DNA of 20,110 nucleotides from Waddliaceae bacterium (lineage in GTDB: Bacteria > Chlamydiota > Chlamydiia > Chlamydiales > SLFE01), in assembly GCA_007124415.1 (NCBI GenBank), contig SLFE01000089.1:1-20110 (forward strand). The letters run 5' to 3'. The notes beneath the pieces are model-generated. The model did no database searches. It had not been told where the DNA came from and saw only the letters and a list, made by a program, of their open reading frames with translations. Positions 7,133-15,085 of this stretch are shown here, piece by piece. Made by a program: the position numbers and the translations under genes. Numbering within the stretch: the first letter of the stretch is position 1; each line of letters begins with the position of its first letter.

Positions 7133-7888
7133 TTGTATTCGTCTAAAATAGTTTATGAAGTCTTAGGAACAGAAATGCACGGATTTGTCGCCTATGATGA
7201 TAAAAAGAGCGGCCCCAGGCCTGCGGTCGTCATCGCCCACGCCTGGCGCGGCCTGGACGACTTCGCGAGGGAAAAAGCCGTAGCTTTGGCGGAAATGGGG
7301 TATATAGGCTTTGCCGCCGATGTGTACGGCGAGGGCGTCAATGCCGAAAACGACGAGGAGTCCATGGCACTGATGCTCCCTTTGTTCGAAAACCGCAAAC
7401 TTCTGCAACAGCGTATCAACGCCGCCGTTGATTTAGTAAGAGACCTTCCTCAAACCGACGAGAACCTAGTGTCGGCCATTGGCTTTTGCTTCGGCGGCCT
7501 TACGGTTCTTGAGCTGCTAAGAAGCGGAGCAGACATTAGGGCGGCCATCAGTTTTCACGGCGTCCTTGCCGATGTTCTAGGCGAGGTCAAGGCCAAAAGG
7601 CCTCCCAACGGCGACAAACTTAAGGGCGCTGCTCTATTTTTGCACGGGCATGACGATCCGATGGTCTCCGACACGGATATTAAAAAAGTCCTGCACGAGC
7701 TGGACGAGGCCAATGTCGACTGGCAGTTTAACATCTATGGCCATACGATGCATGCTTTCACCAATCCCATGGCACAAGACGCCGACAAAGGAACCGTTTA
7801 CCAGCCGCAAGCCGCCAAACGCTCATGGCAAACCATGGAAAATTATCTTATCGAGCAATTTAACATAAAGAAGGAGCCAACAGTTTGA
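7133..7888 (+). CDS. Dienelactone hydrolase family protein
   Basis: A 251-residue cytoplasmic alpha/beta hydrolase of the dienelactone hydrolase type, whose members cleave ester or lactone bonds with a Cys-Asp-His triad. The nucleophile elbow is GFCFGG with Cys119; the acid is Asp175 in HGHDDPMV; the base is His207 in GHTMHAFTN. The oxyanion-side segment AHAWRGLDD and the length are typical. Numbering is from the TTG at 7133, preferred because GGAGGG precedes it by 5 bases and the upstream 29 codons do not look like the family. The gene opens a tight operon with a TMEM14 protein and ribBA-ribH: its stop overlaps the next start by four bases. The true substrate is not visible; a riboflavin role is not implied by the family, only by position. 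Confidence 0.85.
   Translation: MYSSKIVYEVLGTEMHGFVAYDDKKSGPRPAVVIAHAWRGLDDFAREKAVALAEMGYIGFAADVYGEGVNAENDEESMALMLPLFENRKLLQQRINAAVDLVRDLPQTDENLVSAIGFCFGGLTVLELLRSGADIRAAISFHGVLADVLGEVKAKRPPNGDKLKGAALFLHGHDDPMVSDTDIKKVLHELDEANVDWQFNIYGHTMHAFTNPMAQDADKGTVYQPQAAKRSWQTMENYLIEQFNIKKEPTV
7871..7876 (+). promoter_or_regulatory. Ribosome binding site for the TTG start of the TMEM14 gene
   Basis: AAGGAG, a near-perfect Shine-Dalgarno, lies 8 bases before TTG 7885 and inside the end of the hydrolase gene. It supports the TTG start and the four-base overlap of the two genes. Confidence 0.7.
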
Positions 7889-8214
7889 AAACATTAGCAT
7901 CAATTATTGGAATTTACGGCCTGATCACTATTGCCGGAGGATTAATCGGCTTTTTTATAGCCGGAAGCACAGCTTCTATAGTGATGGGAAGTTTATTTGG
8001 ATTTCTTCTTGTAATCTCTGCGCTAGCCATTATGAAAGAAATTGTATTCGGCCTATACGCGGCTTCTTTACTGACTCTTATCTTGACAGGATTTTTTATT
8101 TATCGTTATATTGCTACAGCTAAATGGATGCCTTCAGGCTTGATGATGATCATAAGCCTCGTTGTGTTCATCATAACTGTGCTAACCTATATAGTAAAAA
8201 GTCCGAAAACTTAA
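7885..8214 (+). CDS. TMEM14 / UPF0136 family membrane protein
   Basis: A 109-residue, almost wholly hydrophobic protein with four predicted membrane helices at about 4-26, 29-50, 53-74 and 84-104. The pattern GGLIGFFIAGS near residues 18-28 and the MPSGLMMIISL segment after K80 match the TMEM14 family. Eukaryotic members include mitochondrial TMEM14C and the plastid fatty-acid exporters (FAX); bacterial members are poorly studied and their cargo is unknown. The start is TTG at 7885, with AAGGAG 8 bases upstream, and overlaps the hydrolase stop by four bases (TTGA). Its stop TAA abuts the ribBA ATG. A small-molecule or lipid transport role in the inner membrane is inferred from the family only. 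Confidence 0.75.
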   Translation: MKTLASIIGIYGLITIAGGLIGFFIAGSTASIVMGSLFGFLLVISALAIMKEIVFGLYAASLLTLILTGFFIYRYIATAKWMPSGLMMIISLVVFIITVLTYIVKSPKT

Positions 8215-9414
8215 ATGAAATCCATACAAAATGCAGTCAAAGCGCTTCAAAACGGACAATTTGTCATTATATCCGATGACAAAGACCGTGAAAATGAAGG
8301 CGATCTTGTTGTCGCGGCAGAAAAAATTACACCTGAACATATTGTTTTTCTCCTTAAACATACCGGGGGTGTCATTTGCGTTCCCATGACGCCGGAACGT
8401 CTTAGCCAGTTACACCTTCCTCAAATGGTTCAATGCAATAGCGACCCTAACCAAACAGCTTTTGCAGTCAGCGTCGACTGCCGAGTCGGCACAACGACGG
8501 GCATATCGGCTCAGGACAGGGCTAAAACAATACGCGCTCTCGCCCATCCACAATCGCGTCCCGATGATTTTACCAGGCCCGGACATGTTTTTCCCCTGGA
8601 ATATAGAACAGGAGGGGTCCTTAAGCGGGCAGGCCATACCGAAGCCTCGATCGACTTGCTCGAATTGGCTAAAATGACGCCGGTTGCGGCCATTTCGGAA
8701 ATAGTCAACCCGGACGGCTCGATGACCAAGGTTCGGGATTTGAAAAGCTTTTCAGAAAAGCATGGCATTCCCCTTCTTGCTGTTTCCGACCTCATCAGAT
8801 ACCGGCGCCGGAACGAAATTTTAGTCGAACTCTTGTCCCAAGCGTCTATACCGACAGAATTCGGCGAATTTACAGCCTATGTTTATCGATCAAAATTAGA
8901 CGGAATCGAGCATGTCGCCCTGGTAAAAGGGAATCCTGAAAACCAGGATAACGTACTTGTGCGCGTCCATTCGGAATGCCTCACAGGTGATGTGTTCGGT
9001 TCTTTAAGATGCGAGTGCGGCCTGCAGCTCCAGGAGGCGCTCAGGCTTATTGATGAAGACGGATGCGGAGTTGTCGTCTATCTCAGAGGCCATGAAGGGA
9101 GAGGGATCGGCCTGAGCCACAAACTCAGGGCTTATCAGCTTCAGGATACCGGCCTCGACACTGTGGAGGCTAATCAAAAATTAGGGCTGCCTGTCGATTC
9201 GAGAGAATATGGCATAGGGGCGCAAATCCTTTCCAATCTTGGAGTGACAACGCTGAGGCTCATGACAAACAATCCTGCGAAATACGGAGGAATTGACGGG
9301 TATGGACTCAAAATCACTGAACGCGTACCATTGATTCCCGATGCCCCCGATGAGTGCAGCCGCTACCTTAAAACAAAAAAAGAAAAAATGGGCCATTTAC
9401 TGGAGATAAATTAA
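8215..9414 (+). CDS. ribBA: Bifunctional DHBP synthase / GTP cyclohydrolase II
   Basis: A 399-residue cytoplasmic enzyme that catalyses both entry steps of riboflavin synthesis: ribulose 5-phosphate to 3,4-dihydroxy-2-butanone 4-phosphate (RibB, residues ~1-200) and GTP to the diaminopyrimidine intermediate plus formate (RibA, ~205-399). RibB shows DDKDRENEGDL at ~21-31, RPGHVFPL at ~120 and RAGHTEASIDL at ~137-147. RibA shows the zinc cysteines in HSECLTGDVFGSLRCEC (~254, ~265, ~267), RGHEGRGIGL at ~290 and DSREYGIGAQIL at ~328. Both halves look intact. The G-H insertion in RGHEGRGIGL is the form I know from actinobacterial and plant enzymes, unlike the RQEGRGIGL of many bacteria. The ATG directly follows the TMEM14 stop and no Shine-Dalgarno is visible, so translation is probably coupled. 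ribH follows without a gap. Confidence 0.95.
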   Translation: MKSIQNAVKALQNGQFVIISDDKDRENEGDLVVAAEKITPEHIVFLLKHTGGVICVPMTPERLSQLHLPQMVQCNSDPNQTAFAVSVDCRVGTTTGISAQDRAKTIRALAHPQSRPDDFTRPGHVFPLEYRTGGVLKRAGHTEASIDLLELAKMTPVAAISEIVNPDGSMTKVRDLKSFSEKHGIPLLAVSDLIRYRRRNEILVELLSQASIPTEFGEFTAYVYRSKLDGIEHVALVKGNPENQDNVLVRVHSECLTGDVFGSLRCECGLQLQEALRLIDEDGCGVVVYLRGHEGRGIGLSHKLRAYQLQDTGLDTVEANQKLGLPVDSREYGIGAQILSNLGVTTLRLMTNNPAKYGGIDGYGLKITERVPLIPDAPDECSRYLKTKKEKMGHLLEIN

Positions 9415-9894
9415 ATGGAAAATGAAATTGAAATCGGAATTGTCGTTAGCTCCTACCATCACAATATAACCGATCGACTTTTGACTGAAACAATCAAACA
9501 ACTGAAAGAACTTGAAGTCGATGAAGACATGATCGACATTGTCGAAGTGCCCGGCGCCCTCGAAATTCCTCTAATGGCCAAGCAGCTCGCAGGCCTCAAT
9601 GATGCCGTCATTTGTCTAGGGGCGGTTATCCGCGGAGAGACGTCTCACTATGACCTGGTTTGCCAGGAGTCTGCGCGGTGTCTGTCAAATATTTCCCTTG
9701 AAGCCAATATTCCCGTCATTAACGGAATACTCACCGTAGATACCATGCAGCAAGCCGAAGAGCGTATCGGGCGAGGAGCTTACTGCGCCGACGCAGCTAT
9801 CCGCATGATAGACTTAATGCATGACTACGAAGAAATCGACGAAACCTTACTTAATGCGCTGCAAAACATCCAAAGCGATTTTGAATCCAATTAA
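9415..9894 (+). CDS. ribH: 6,7-dimethyl-8-ribityllumazine synthase
   Basis: A 159-residue lumazine synthase, which joins the product of the RibA/RibD branch with the RibB product to give the last intermediate before riboflavin; the enzyme normally forms a pentamer or 60-mer shell in the cytoplasm. PGALEIP near residue 46, GAVIRGETSHYD with the catalytic His, and the INGILT segment are characteristic; an Arg in the QAEERIG segment fits the phosphate-binding position. The N-terminal substrate loop reads SSYHHNIT in place of the usual R-F-N form, a small divergence. The ATG abuts the ribBA stop; GGAG at 9402-9405 lies 9 bases before it. The gene ends 2 bases before the stop of the convergent membrane protein. 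ribD and ribC/E are not in the window. Confidence 0.93.
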   Translation: MENEIEIGIVVSSYHHNITDRLLTETIKQLKELEVDEDMIDIVEVPGALEIPLMAKQLAGLNDAVICLGAVIRGETSHYDLVCQESARCLSNISLEANIPVINGILTVDTMQQAEERIGRGAYCADAAIRMIDLMHDYEEIDETLLNALQNIQSDFESN

Positions 9895-9896
9895 CC

Positions 9897-10532
9897 CTAC
9901 AGCGTTGGCGGACTGTCAAAATCGGTTGTCAAAACAAACCTTTCTTTAAAATGCTCTAAAACTGCAGGTTCATAAACCTGCGGCCGCGCTGCGTAGATAA
10001 GTGTGTAAATCGAATTATTTGAATAAATGGAGGTCGCCTCAATGCGGGTATCAGGATTTTCAATCGAAAAGTCGATTGCCTGCCTCTCATGAAATGTCGT
10101 ATCGTGAACGTCTCTGAGGATATTGCGCTCATCTAGATTCACAAGATCGCCCATTGTCTTCCTTAGAGCTTCTTCGACATCTTTGACCTTGTAATCTTCC
10201 GGATAACGGATAACGCGGACCATCAAAAAAGAACCGTCGGGCAGATTTGACAAATAGATATCAAGCGCCGCCTCCTTATCTTCTTCATCCGGAATTGCAA
10301 TCCTTGTGGTATCTTGTGTAGGCATTGTTGGAAAATAAGCCCTGAAATGACTTATTCTCGAATTGAATTCTCTCCACGCGCCCGTGTCTTGTTCAATTTT
10401 CTCCGTTTCAACATCGCCGGGAAGAAGCTTGTAGCTGTCCTCAAGCTGGTATTTGCCAATGTACAGCAGCATGAACAGAAGTAGGAAAATAACAATTCCG
10501 ATGCCCAGAACTCTGAGCCTTTTGCTCTCCAT
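9897..10532 (-). CDS. Single-pass membrane protein, unrecognised
   Basis: A 211-residue protein with one N-terminal membrane helix at about residues 8-28 (basic flank KRLR before it, so the C-terminal part should lie outside the cytoplasm) and a soluble domain of about 180 residues. That domain contains W-R-E-F near 55 followed by FRAYFPTMP, a pattern seen in several periplasmic proteins of unknown role. No catalytic motif was recognised. ATG 10532 is preferred over GTG 10538 because AAGGAGAGG lies just upstream at the proper distance. A weak promoter, TTAACT (10579-10584) and TAATAT (10555-10560) with an 18-base spacer, precedes it on the minus strand. It is convergent with ribH, two bases apart. 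From memory Chlamydia also has an uncharacterised gene (CT733) after ribH; homology was not tested. Confidence 0.7.
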   Translation of the reverse strand: MESKRLRVLGIGIVIFLLLFMLLYIGKYQLEDSYKLLPGDVETEKIEQDTGAWREFNSRISHFRAYFPTMPTQDTTRIAIPDEEDKEAALDIYLSNLPDGSFLMVRVIRYPEDYKVKDVEEALRKTMGDLVNLDERNILRDVHDTTFHERQAIDFSIENPDTRIEATSIYSNNSIYTLIYAARPQVYEPAVLEHFKERFVLTTDFDSPPTL

Positions 10533-10640
10533 AATCACCTCTCCTTAAACCGAAATATTAGTGCGTTTGCAGAATATAAGTTAAGATTTTTTTTAATTCT
10601 CTTGGGGTGAGGTCTTTAGAAAAATTGCATCACAATTAAT

Positions 10641-10670
10641 TTGACAGGATTTGCAACCTTATGTTTTGAT
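10641..10670 (+). promoter_or_regulatory. Possible promoter of the opp operon
   Basis: A perfect TTGACA (10641-10646) is followed after 18 bases by TTTGAT (10665-10670, four of six). The start would lie near 10677, leaving about 24 bases of leader before the oppA ATG at 10701. No operator repeat is obvious. Confidence 0.4.
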
Positions 10671-10700
10671 TGATACCACATATCGATGATTGAAGGTGTT

Positions 10701-12314
10701 ATGAATTATTTGAAACCCTTTCTAGCGCTTATTTTAATTTCTTGCGCACTCGCTTCATGCCGCAGCGACAGCCAAACCAGTGATAAACAGGTCTTGAGAC
10801 TTAATTTTTTTGCCGAACCGCCCACACTCGATCCGAGAAGAGGAAACTATTCGATTTACTCGAATATTCTTCCTATGGTTTTCGATGGGCTTATGCGGAT
10901 CGATCCCGAAGGCAACCTGGTCCCATCGGTTGCCAAAGAGGTGGAAGTTTCCAATGACAAGCTGACTTACATATTTCATCTGCGCCACACCCTCTGGTCC
11001 AACGGCGATCCTGTCACCGCCTATGACTTCGAATATGCCTGGAAATGGACACTGAACCCCGGCAACCCCTCTCCAATGGCCAGCCACCTTTACTGTCTGA
11101 AAAACGGAAAGGCCTGCCACGAGGGACGAGTTTCCGACTCTCAAATAGGGGTTTTCGCAAGAGACGCCGATACTCTTGTCGTAGAACTTGACAAACCGAT
11201 CCCTTTTTTCCTGGAACTCACTGCGATCTTTAATTTTTATCCTGTCAACCACCACCACCCGGATTGTTTTGATAACGGCGGATGTATCGGCAACGGCCCG
11301 TTTTATTTGAAGGATTGGAAGCCCGGACAGCAAATCACTCTCGTCAAAAACCTCAGATATTGGGATATTGACAACGTAAAACTCAACGAGATCGACATAT
11401 CTTTTGTTCAGGATATGAATACCGAACTGCAGCTTTTTGAAAAGGGACTGCTCGACTGGGCCGGCGCTCCCCTTTCGCAGGGTCTGCCGTCCGACGCTTT
11501 TCCGAAATTAGAATCGAACGGGCAATTGAAAAACCACCCCTTCCTCGGGACTTACTTTTACAGCTTCAATACCGGCCACCCCCCCCTTGATAATCGAAAA
11601 GTCAGGCAAGCCTTGACCTACACAATACCCCGGGATGACATTGTCAAGCACATCACTCAGGGAAAAGAAGTGGCAGCTACTCGCTTCATGCCGCAGCAAA
11701 TCAATATCCGGCCCCACCAAAATGAACAGCTCGACGACTATCGGGCAAGACAGCTCTTTGAAGAGGGGCTCGAAGAGTCTGGTTTAAGCAGGGAAGATCT
11801 GCCCAAACTCGTCATCAGCTATAACAAAAGCGAGATGCACCACGCTATAGCGCAAACAATTCAGCACCGATGGAAGGAAGTGTTCGGGATCGACATCAAA
11901 CTCAGATGCCAGGACTGGAAAGCCCATCTAAGCGAAGTGCAAGCGGGAAATTTCGACATTGCCCGATTAGCCTGGAAAGGACTTTCTTCCGATCCCATAC
12001 ACTTCCTCGATATTTTTCAGGATCCCAACCATCCAATGCATAGCAGTGGATGGAATCATTCCACTTTTAATGAATACATCAATAGGGCAACAGCATCAAA
12101 AGATAGGAAAAAACGCCTTTTTTACCTCGCTGAAGCTGAAGAAATCCTAACGCGCGATATGCCCGTAGCCCCTGTTTACTACCTGACAATCTGTTATGTC
12201 AAAAATCCCGGATTGAATCGCTATGTTATCAATCAATTGGGATCAATAGACTTTAAGTGGGCATCATTCAATACGGACGAGGATCTGCTAACCTCGAGCG
12301 AAGAAGAATTATGA
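10701..12314 (+). CDS. oppA: Oligopeptide ABC transporter, substrate-binding lipoprotein
   Basis: A 537-residue family 5 solute-binding protein that catches oligopeptides outside the inner membrane and delivers them to OppBC. The N-terminus is a lipoprotein signal with L-A-S-C at residues 17-20, so Cys20 is the likely lipid site. Diagnostic segments follow: PPTLDPRRGNYS near residue 37, FDGLMRIDPEGNLVPSVAKE, FHLRHTLWSNGDPVTAYDFEYAWKW near 100, and GCIGNGPFYLKDW near 200. Length is normal. ATG 10701 is chosen over ATG 10686 since it gives a proper signal peptide and has GAAGG before it. The stop overlaps oppB (ATGA). In C. trachomatis an oppA in the same operon position has been reported to import peptidoglycan-derived peptides; the specificity here is unknown. 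The gene carries a perfect 19-base direct repeat (10748-10766 and 11679-11697). Confidence 0.92.
   Translation: MNYLKPFLALILISCALASCRSDSQTSDKQVLRLNFFAEPPTLDPRRGNYSIYSNILPMVFDGLMRIDPEGNLVPSVAKEVEVSNDKLTYIFHLRHTLWSNGDPVTAYDFEYAWKWTLNPGNPSPMASHLYCLKNGKACHEGRVSDSQIGVFARDADTLVVELDKPIPFFLELTAIFNFYPVNHHHPDCFDNGGCIGNGPFYLKDWKPGQQITLVKNLRYWDIDNVKLNEIDISFVQDMNTELQLFEKGLLDWAGAPLSQGLPSDAFPKLESNGQLKNHPFLGTYFYSFNTGHPPLDNRKVRQALTYTIPRDDIVKHITQGKEVAATRFMPQQINIRPHQNEQLDDYRARQLFEEGLEESGLSREDLPKLVISYNKSEMHHAIAQTIQHRWKEVFGIDIKLRCQDWKAHLSEVQAGNFDIARLAWKGLSSDPIHFLDIFQDPNHPMHSSGWNHSTFNEYINRATASKDRKKRLFYLAEAEEILTRDMPVAPVYYLTICYVKNPGLNRYVINQLGSIDFKWASFNTDEDLLTSSEEEL
10748..10766 (+). repeat. 19-bp direct repeat within oppA, copy 1
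   Basis: ACTCGCTTCATGCCGCAGC is repeated exactly at 11679-11697, 931 bases downstream. This copy encodes the end of the signal peptide including the lipobox Cys. Confidence 0.8.
11679..11697 (+). repeat. 19-bp direct repeat within oppA, copy 2
   Basis: Exact second copy of the 19-base sequence at 10748-10766. It is read in a different frame from copy 1 (giving T-R-F-M-P-Q), so protein-level similarity does not explain it. Confidence 0.8.
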
Positions 12315-13246
12315 TTCGCTATGCGCTGGAAAAGATCGTTTTTACTTTTTTATCGTTATTTGTCATGGTCACACTGACATTTATCATGATGAAAGCTCTT
12401 CCCGGAGACCCTTTCAGCGATGAAAAAGCCCTGCCCAAGGAAGTGATCGCCAATCTTCACCGGCACTACGGGCTCGACAGGCCCCTAATCGAACAATACT
12501 GGCAATACCTGGCTTCATTAGCTACCTTGAATTTCGGCAATTCTATCGTCTACCCCGGCCGCTCTGTCGTCGATATTATCAAGACCAGCTTTCCCGTTTC
12601 AGCTATTTTGGGTACTCAAGCTATCCTCTTATCTCTTTTCGGGGGGGTCTTTTTCGGAACCCTGTCATCGCTTTTTAACAGGCATTGGCCGCAAAAAGTC
12701 CTAACTACTACCGGCGTTCTCTGCATATCCATTCCGAGCTTTATCATGGCCAGCCTCCTCCAATACATATTCGGCATTTATTTAGATTGGCTGCCCATTG
12801 CAAGATGGGGAGCCTGGGAGCACACAATACTCCCCTCGCTGGCTCTCGCGGCATTCCCTCTTGCCTACATCGCGCGCCTTGTCAGGACAAACTTAAATGA
12901 AGTGCTCAAAACCCCTTATATAAAAAATGCCAAGGCCAAAGGACTTTCGACACGGGAGATTCTGTTTTACCACGCCCTGCCCAATTCTTTGATACCCGTC
13001 ATCAGCTATCTAAGCCAGTTCACTACCGCCATTTTAACCGGAAGCTTTATCGTTGAAAAAATCTTCGGAATACCCGGACTCGGCCAATGGTATGTTGCCA
13101 GCATAACAAACCGCGATTATCCGGTTATCATGGGCACGACAATTTTTTACAGCGCAATTCTCTTGTCGTTAACATTGATTGCCGACCTGATATACTGCAC
13201 TTTAGATCCAAGAATTCAGGTGAGGGACAATGCCAGCTGCGTATGA
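12311..13246 (+). CDS. oppB: Oligopeptide ABC transporter, permease
   Basis: A 311-residue inner-membrane permease, one half of the peptide channel. It starts MIRYALEKIVFTFLSLFVMVTLTFIM (typical first helix of OppB/DppB), then the LPGDPFSDEKALP loop and HYGLDRPLIEQYWQYL, and has about six membrane helices. The ATPase-contact (EAA) loop is KTPYIKNAKAKGLSTREILFYHALPN near residues 200-230, and GIPGLGQWYV follows near 260. The ATG at 12311 overlaps the oppA stop by four bases; an in-frame start further upstream at 12257 would only add residues encoded inside oppA and is not used. The 3' end overlaps oppC by 17 bases. It pairs with OppC and is powered by OppD and OppF. Confidence 0.93.
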   Translation: MIRYALEKIVFTFLSLFVMVTLTFIMMKALPGDPFSDEKALPKEVIANLHRHYGLDRPLIEQYWQYLASLATLNFGNSIVYPGRSVVDIIKTSFPVSAILGTQAILLSLFGGVFFGTLSSLFNRHWPQKVLTTTGVLCISIPSFIMASLLQYIFGIYLDWLPIARWGAWEHTILPSLALAAFPLAYIARLVRTNLNEVLKTPYIKNAKAKGLSTREILFYHALPNSLIPVISYLSQFTTAILTGSFIVEKIFGIPGLGQWYVASITNRDYPVIMGTTIFYSAILLSLTLIADLIYCTLDPRIQVRDNASCV

Positions 13247-14126
13247 AATGAATCCTGAGCTGTTTGAGCCGATCGAGTTGATTGATCCGGTCCGGCCGAT
13301 GCCCAAAAACAGACTGTCGGCCTGGCAAAAGTTCATGAAACAACCGTTGGCAGTTTCTTGTGTTGCCATTTTGTTCTTAATAGTGGTTGGCGCCGCAATA
13401 GGACCTTATATTAGCGGCCATGAATTCGACCAGGCCAACCTCCCCTTGCGAAATCACGCTCCGTCGTGGGACTTTTGGTTTGGATCGGATGATCTAGGAC
13501 GCGATATTTTTACAAGGGTTTGGTATGGGGCGCGCATTTCCCTCTTTATCGGATTTACTGCCGCATTTATCGACATGATTATCGGCGTGACATGGGGCGC
13601 GACTTCGGCATTTTTAGGAGGTATTTTCGATAATATCGGAATGAGGATCTGCGACATCTTGTTTTCTCTTCCAAAACTTTTGGTTGTCATGGTCCTCACA
13701 CTTGCCATTGGAACGGGACTTCTGCCGATTATCATCGCAATAGCCGTGATCGGATGGGTGCCCATGGCCCGTATCGTCAGAGGCGAGGTGCTCTCGATTA
13801 AAGAACAAGATTATATTCTTTCAGGTGTCGCTCTCGGCCTGAGCTACCCACGGCTTTTAACAAAATATTTAATTCCCAACGCAATGGGTCCTATCGCCGT
13901 AGCGGCCACAATGAATATTCCCAAAGTCATTTTTGTTGAGGCCTTTCTCAGTTTTGTCGGCTTGGGCGTCCAAGCTCCTCATGCCAGCTGGGGAACCATG
14001 GCACATGAGGCCTTGCCGGCGATGATCTATTATCCCTGGCGAATGTTTTTTCCCGCCGCGCTGATGAGCCTGACGATCATCTGTTTTAATTTCATCGGCG
14101 ACGGACTGCAAAAGGTTTTAAAATGA
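13230..14126 (+). CDS. oppC: Oligopeptide ABC transporter, permease
   Basis: A 298-residue inner-membrane permease that pairs with OppB. A cytoplasmic N-terminal tail with basic residues (NRLSAWQKFMKQ) precedes the first helix at about residues 42-62; a periplasmic loop with APSWDFWFGSDDLGRDIFTRV, typical of DppC/OppC, follows; the core has five more helices, with the EAA loop at EVLSIKEQDYILSGVALGLS and a conserved FLSFVGLGVQAPHASWGTM near 235-253. AGGTGAGGG at 13218-13226 just before the ATG supports this start inside the end of oppB. The stop overlaps the oppD start (ATGA). Confidence 0.93.
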   Translation: MPAAYEMNPELFEPIELIDPVRPMPKNRLSAWQKFMKQPLAVSCVAILFLIVVGAAIGPYISGHEFDQANLPLRNHAPSWDFWFGSDDLGRDIFTRVWYGARISLFIGFTAAFIDMIIGVTWGATSAFLGGIFDNIGMRICDILFSLPKLLVVMVLTLAIGTGLLPIIIAIAVIGWVPMARIVRGEVLSIKEQDYILSGVALGLSYPRLLTKYLIPNAMGPIAVAATMNIPKVIFVEAFLSFVGLGVQAPHASWGTMAHEALPAMIYYPWRMFFPAALMSLTIICFNFIGDGLQKVLK

Positions 14127-15085
14127 GCTTACTTGAGATAAAAAACCTCAGTGTGACGTTTACAACCGACTCCGGAACCCTGAATGCTGTCCGGAATGTC
14201 GACCTTTCTGTCAATCCGGGAGAAATCGTTGGACTTGTCGGCGAGTCGGGAAGCGGGAAAAGCACAATCGCTCAGGCGATTATGAAATTATTTTCGTATG
14301 ACGATATCGTCAATGTCACCGGCAGCATTCTCTTTAACGGAGATGACCTGATTCCGAAAAGCTCCAAAGAGATGACCCGGCTCCGTGGAGGAAAAATCGG
14401 CCTGATTTTTCAAGATTCCGGCTCGTCGCTCAATCCTACCATGACAATCGGCGATCAAATCATTGAAGGGATGAGAAAACACAAGAAAATGTCCAAGGAT
14501 GAAGCCTACACAAGAGCTGTAGAGCTTCTCTTTAATTTAGGGATCAACCATCCTGTTGAACGAATCGAACAATATCCGTACCAATTAAGCGGCGGAATCA
14601 GGCAAAGGGTCATGTTCGCCATTGCCACATGCTGCCAGCCCGAGCTGTTAATTGCGGACGAACCGACGACCTCGCTTGACGTCACAACTGAATCCCAAGT
14701 GCTTCAGCTGCTCAAAAACCTGGATATGAGCCTACTATTCATCTCCCACGATTTAAACCTCATATCAAAAATATGCGACAGGGTCTATGTGATGTACGCC
14801 GGGCAGATCGTTGAGTCCAATGAAACCGAAAACTTATTTTCATCTCCGCTGCATCCGTATACTCAAGCTCTACTGCATTCCATGCCCAGCTTATCGATCA
14901 ATAGAAACGCCCCTCTGGAAGTCATTCAGGGATCGCCGCCGAACCCCTTTCAAACACCCGGCGGATGCGCGTTCCATCCCAGGTGTTCGACCGCAATGAA
15001 AATTTGCCAAAAAATGGATCCTTCCGAAGATAAAACGTTGCTAACCCCTTGTTGGAGATATGTTACAAATACAGCATCTTTCTAA
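14123..15085 (+). CDS. oppD: Oligopeptide ABC transporter, ATPase OppD
   Basis: A 320-residue ATP-binding subunit at the cytoplasmic face of the permease. Walker A is GESGSGKST near residue 39, the Q-loop is IFQDSGSSLNPT, the ABC signature LSGGIRQRV near 154, Walker B LLIADEPTTSLD near 176, and the switch His is in LFISHDL. The C-terminal oligopeptide-transporter extension has GGCAFHPRCSTAMKIC near 288-302 plus a later Cys, the four-Cys pattern that binds a [4Fe-4S] cluster in studied DppD/OppD proteins. The start overlaps oppC by four bases and the end overlaps oppF by 26. It works as a heterodimer with OppF. Confidence 0.94.
   Translation: MSLLEIKNLSVTFTTDSGTLNAVRNVDLSVNPGEIVGLVGESGSGKSTIAQAIMKLFSYDDIVNVTGSILFNGDDLIPKSSKEMTRLRGGKIGLIFQDSGSSLNPTMTIGDQIIEGMRKHKKMSKDEAYTRAVELLFNLGINHPVERIEQYPYQLSGGIRQRVMFAIATCCQPELLIADEPTTSLDVTTESQVLQLLKNLDMSLLFISHDLNLISKICDRVYVMYAGQIVESNETENLFSSPLHPYTQALLHSMPSLSINRNAPLEVIQGSPPNPFQTPGGCAFHPRCSTAMKICQKMDPSEDKTLLTPCWRYVTNTASF

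Noticed and set aside
7888..8214. Possible FMN riboswitch before ribBA
   Set aside because: The upstream DNA is coding (TMEM14 gene) with no space or conserved RFN-element sequence; none is present at the operon head either, where the leader is about 20 bases.
10755..11333. 192-codon open frame antisense to oppA
   Set aside because: Lies fully inside oppA, which has strong family motifs; the antisense product has none, so it is a shadow frame.
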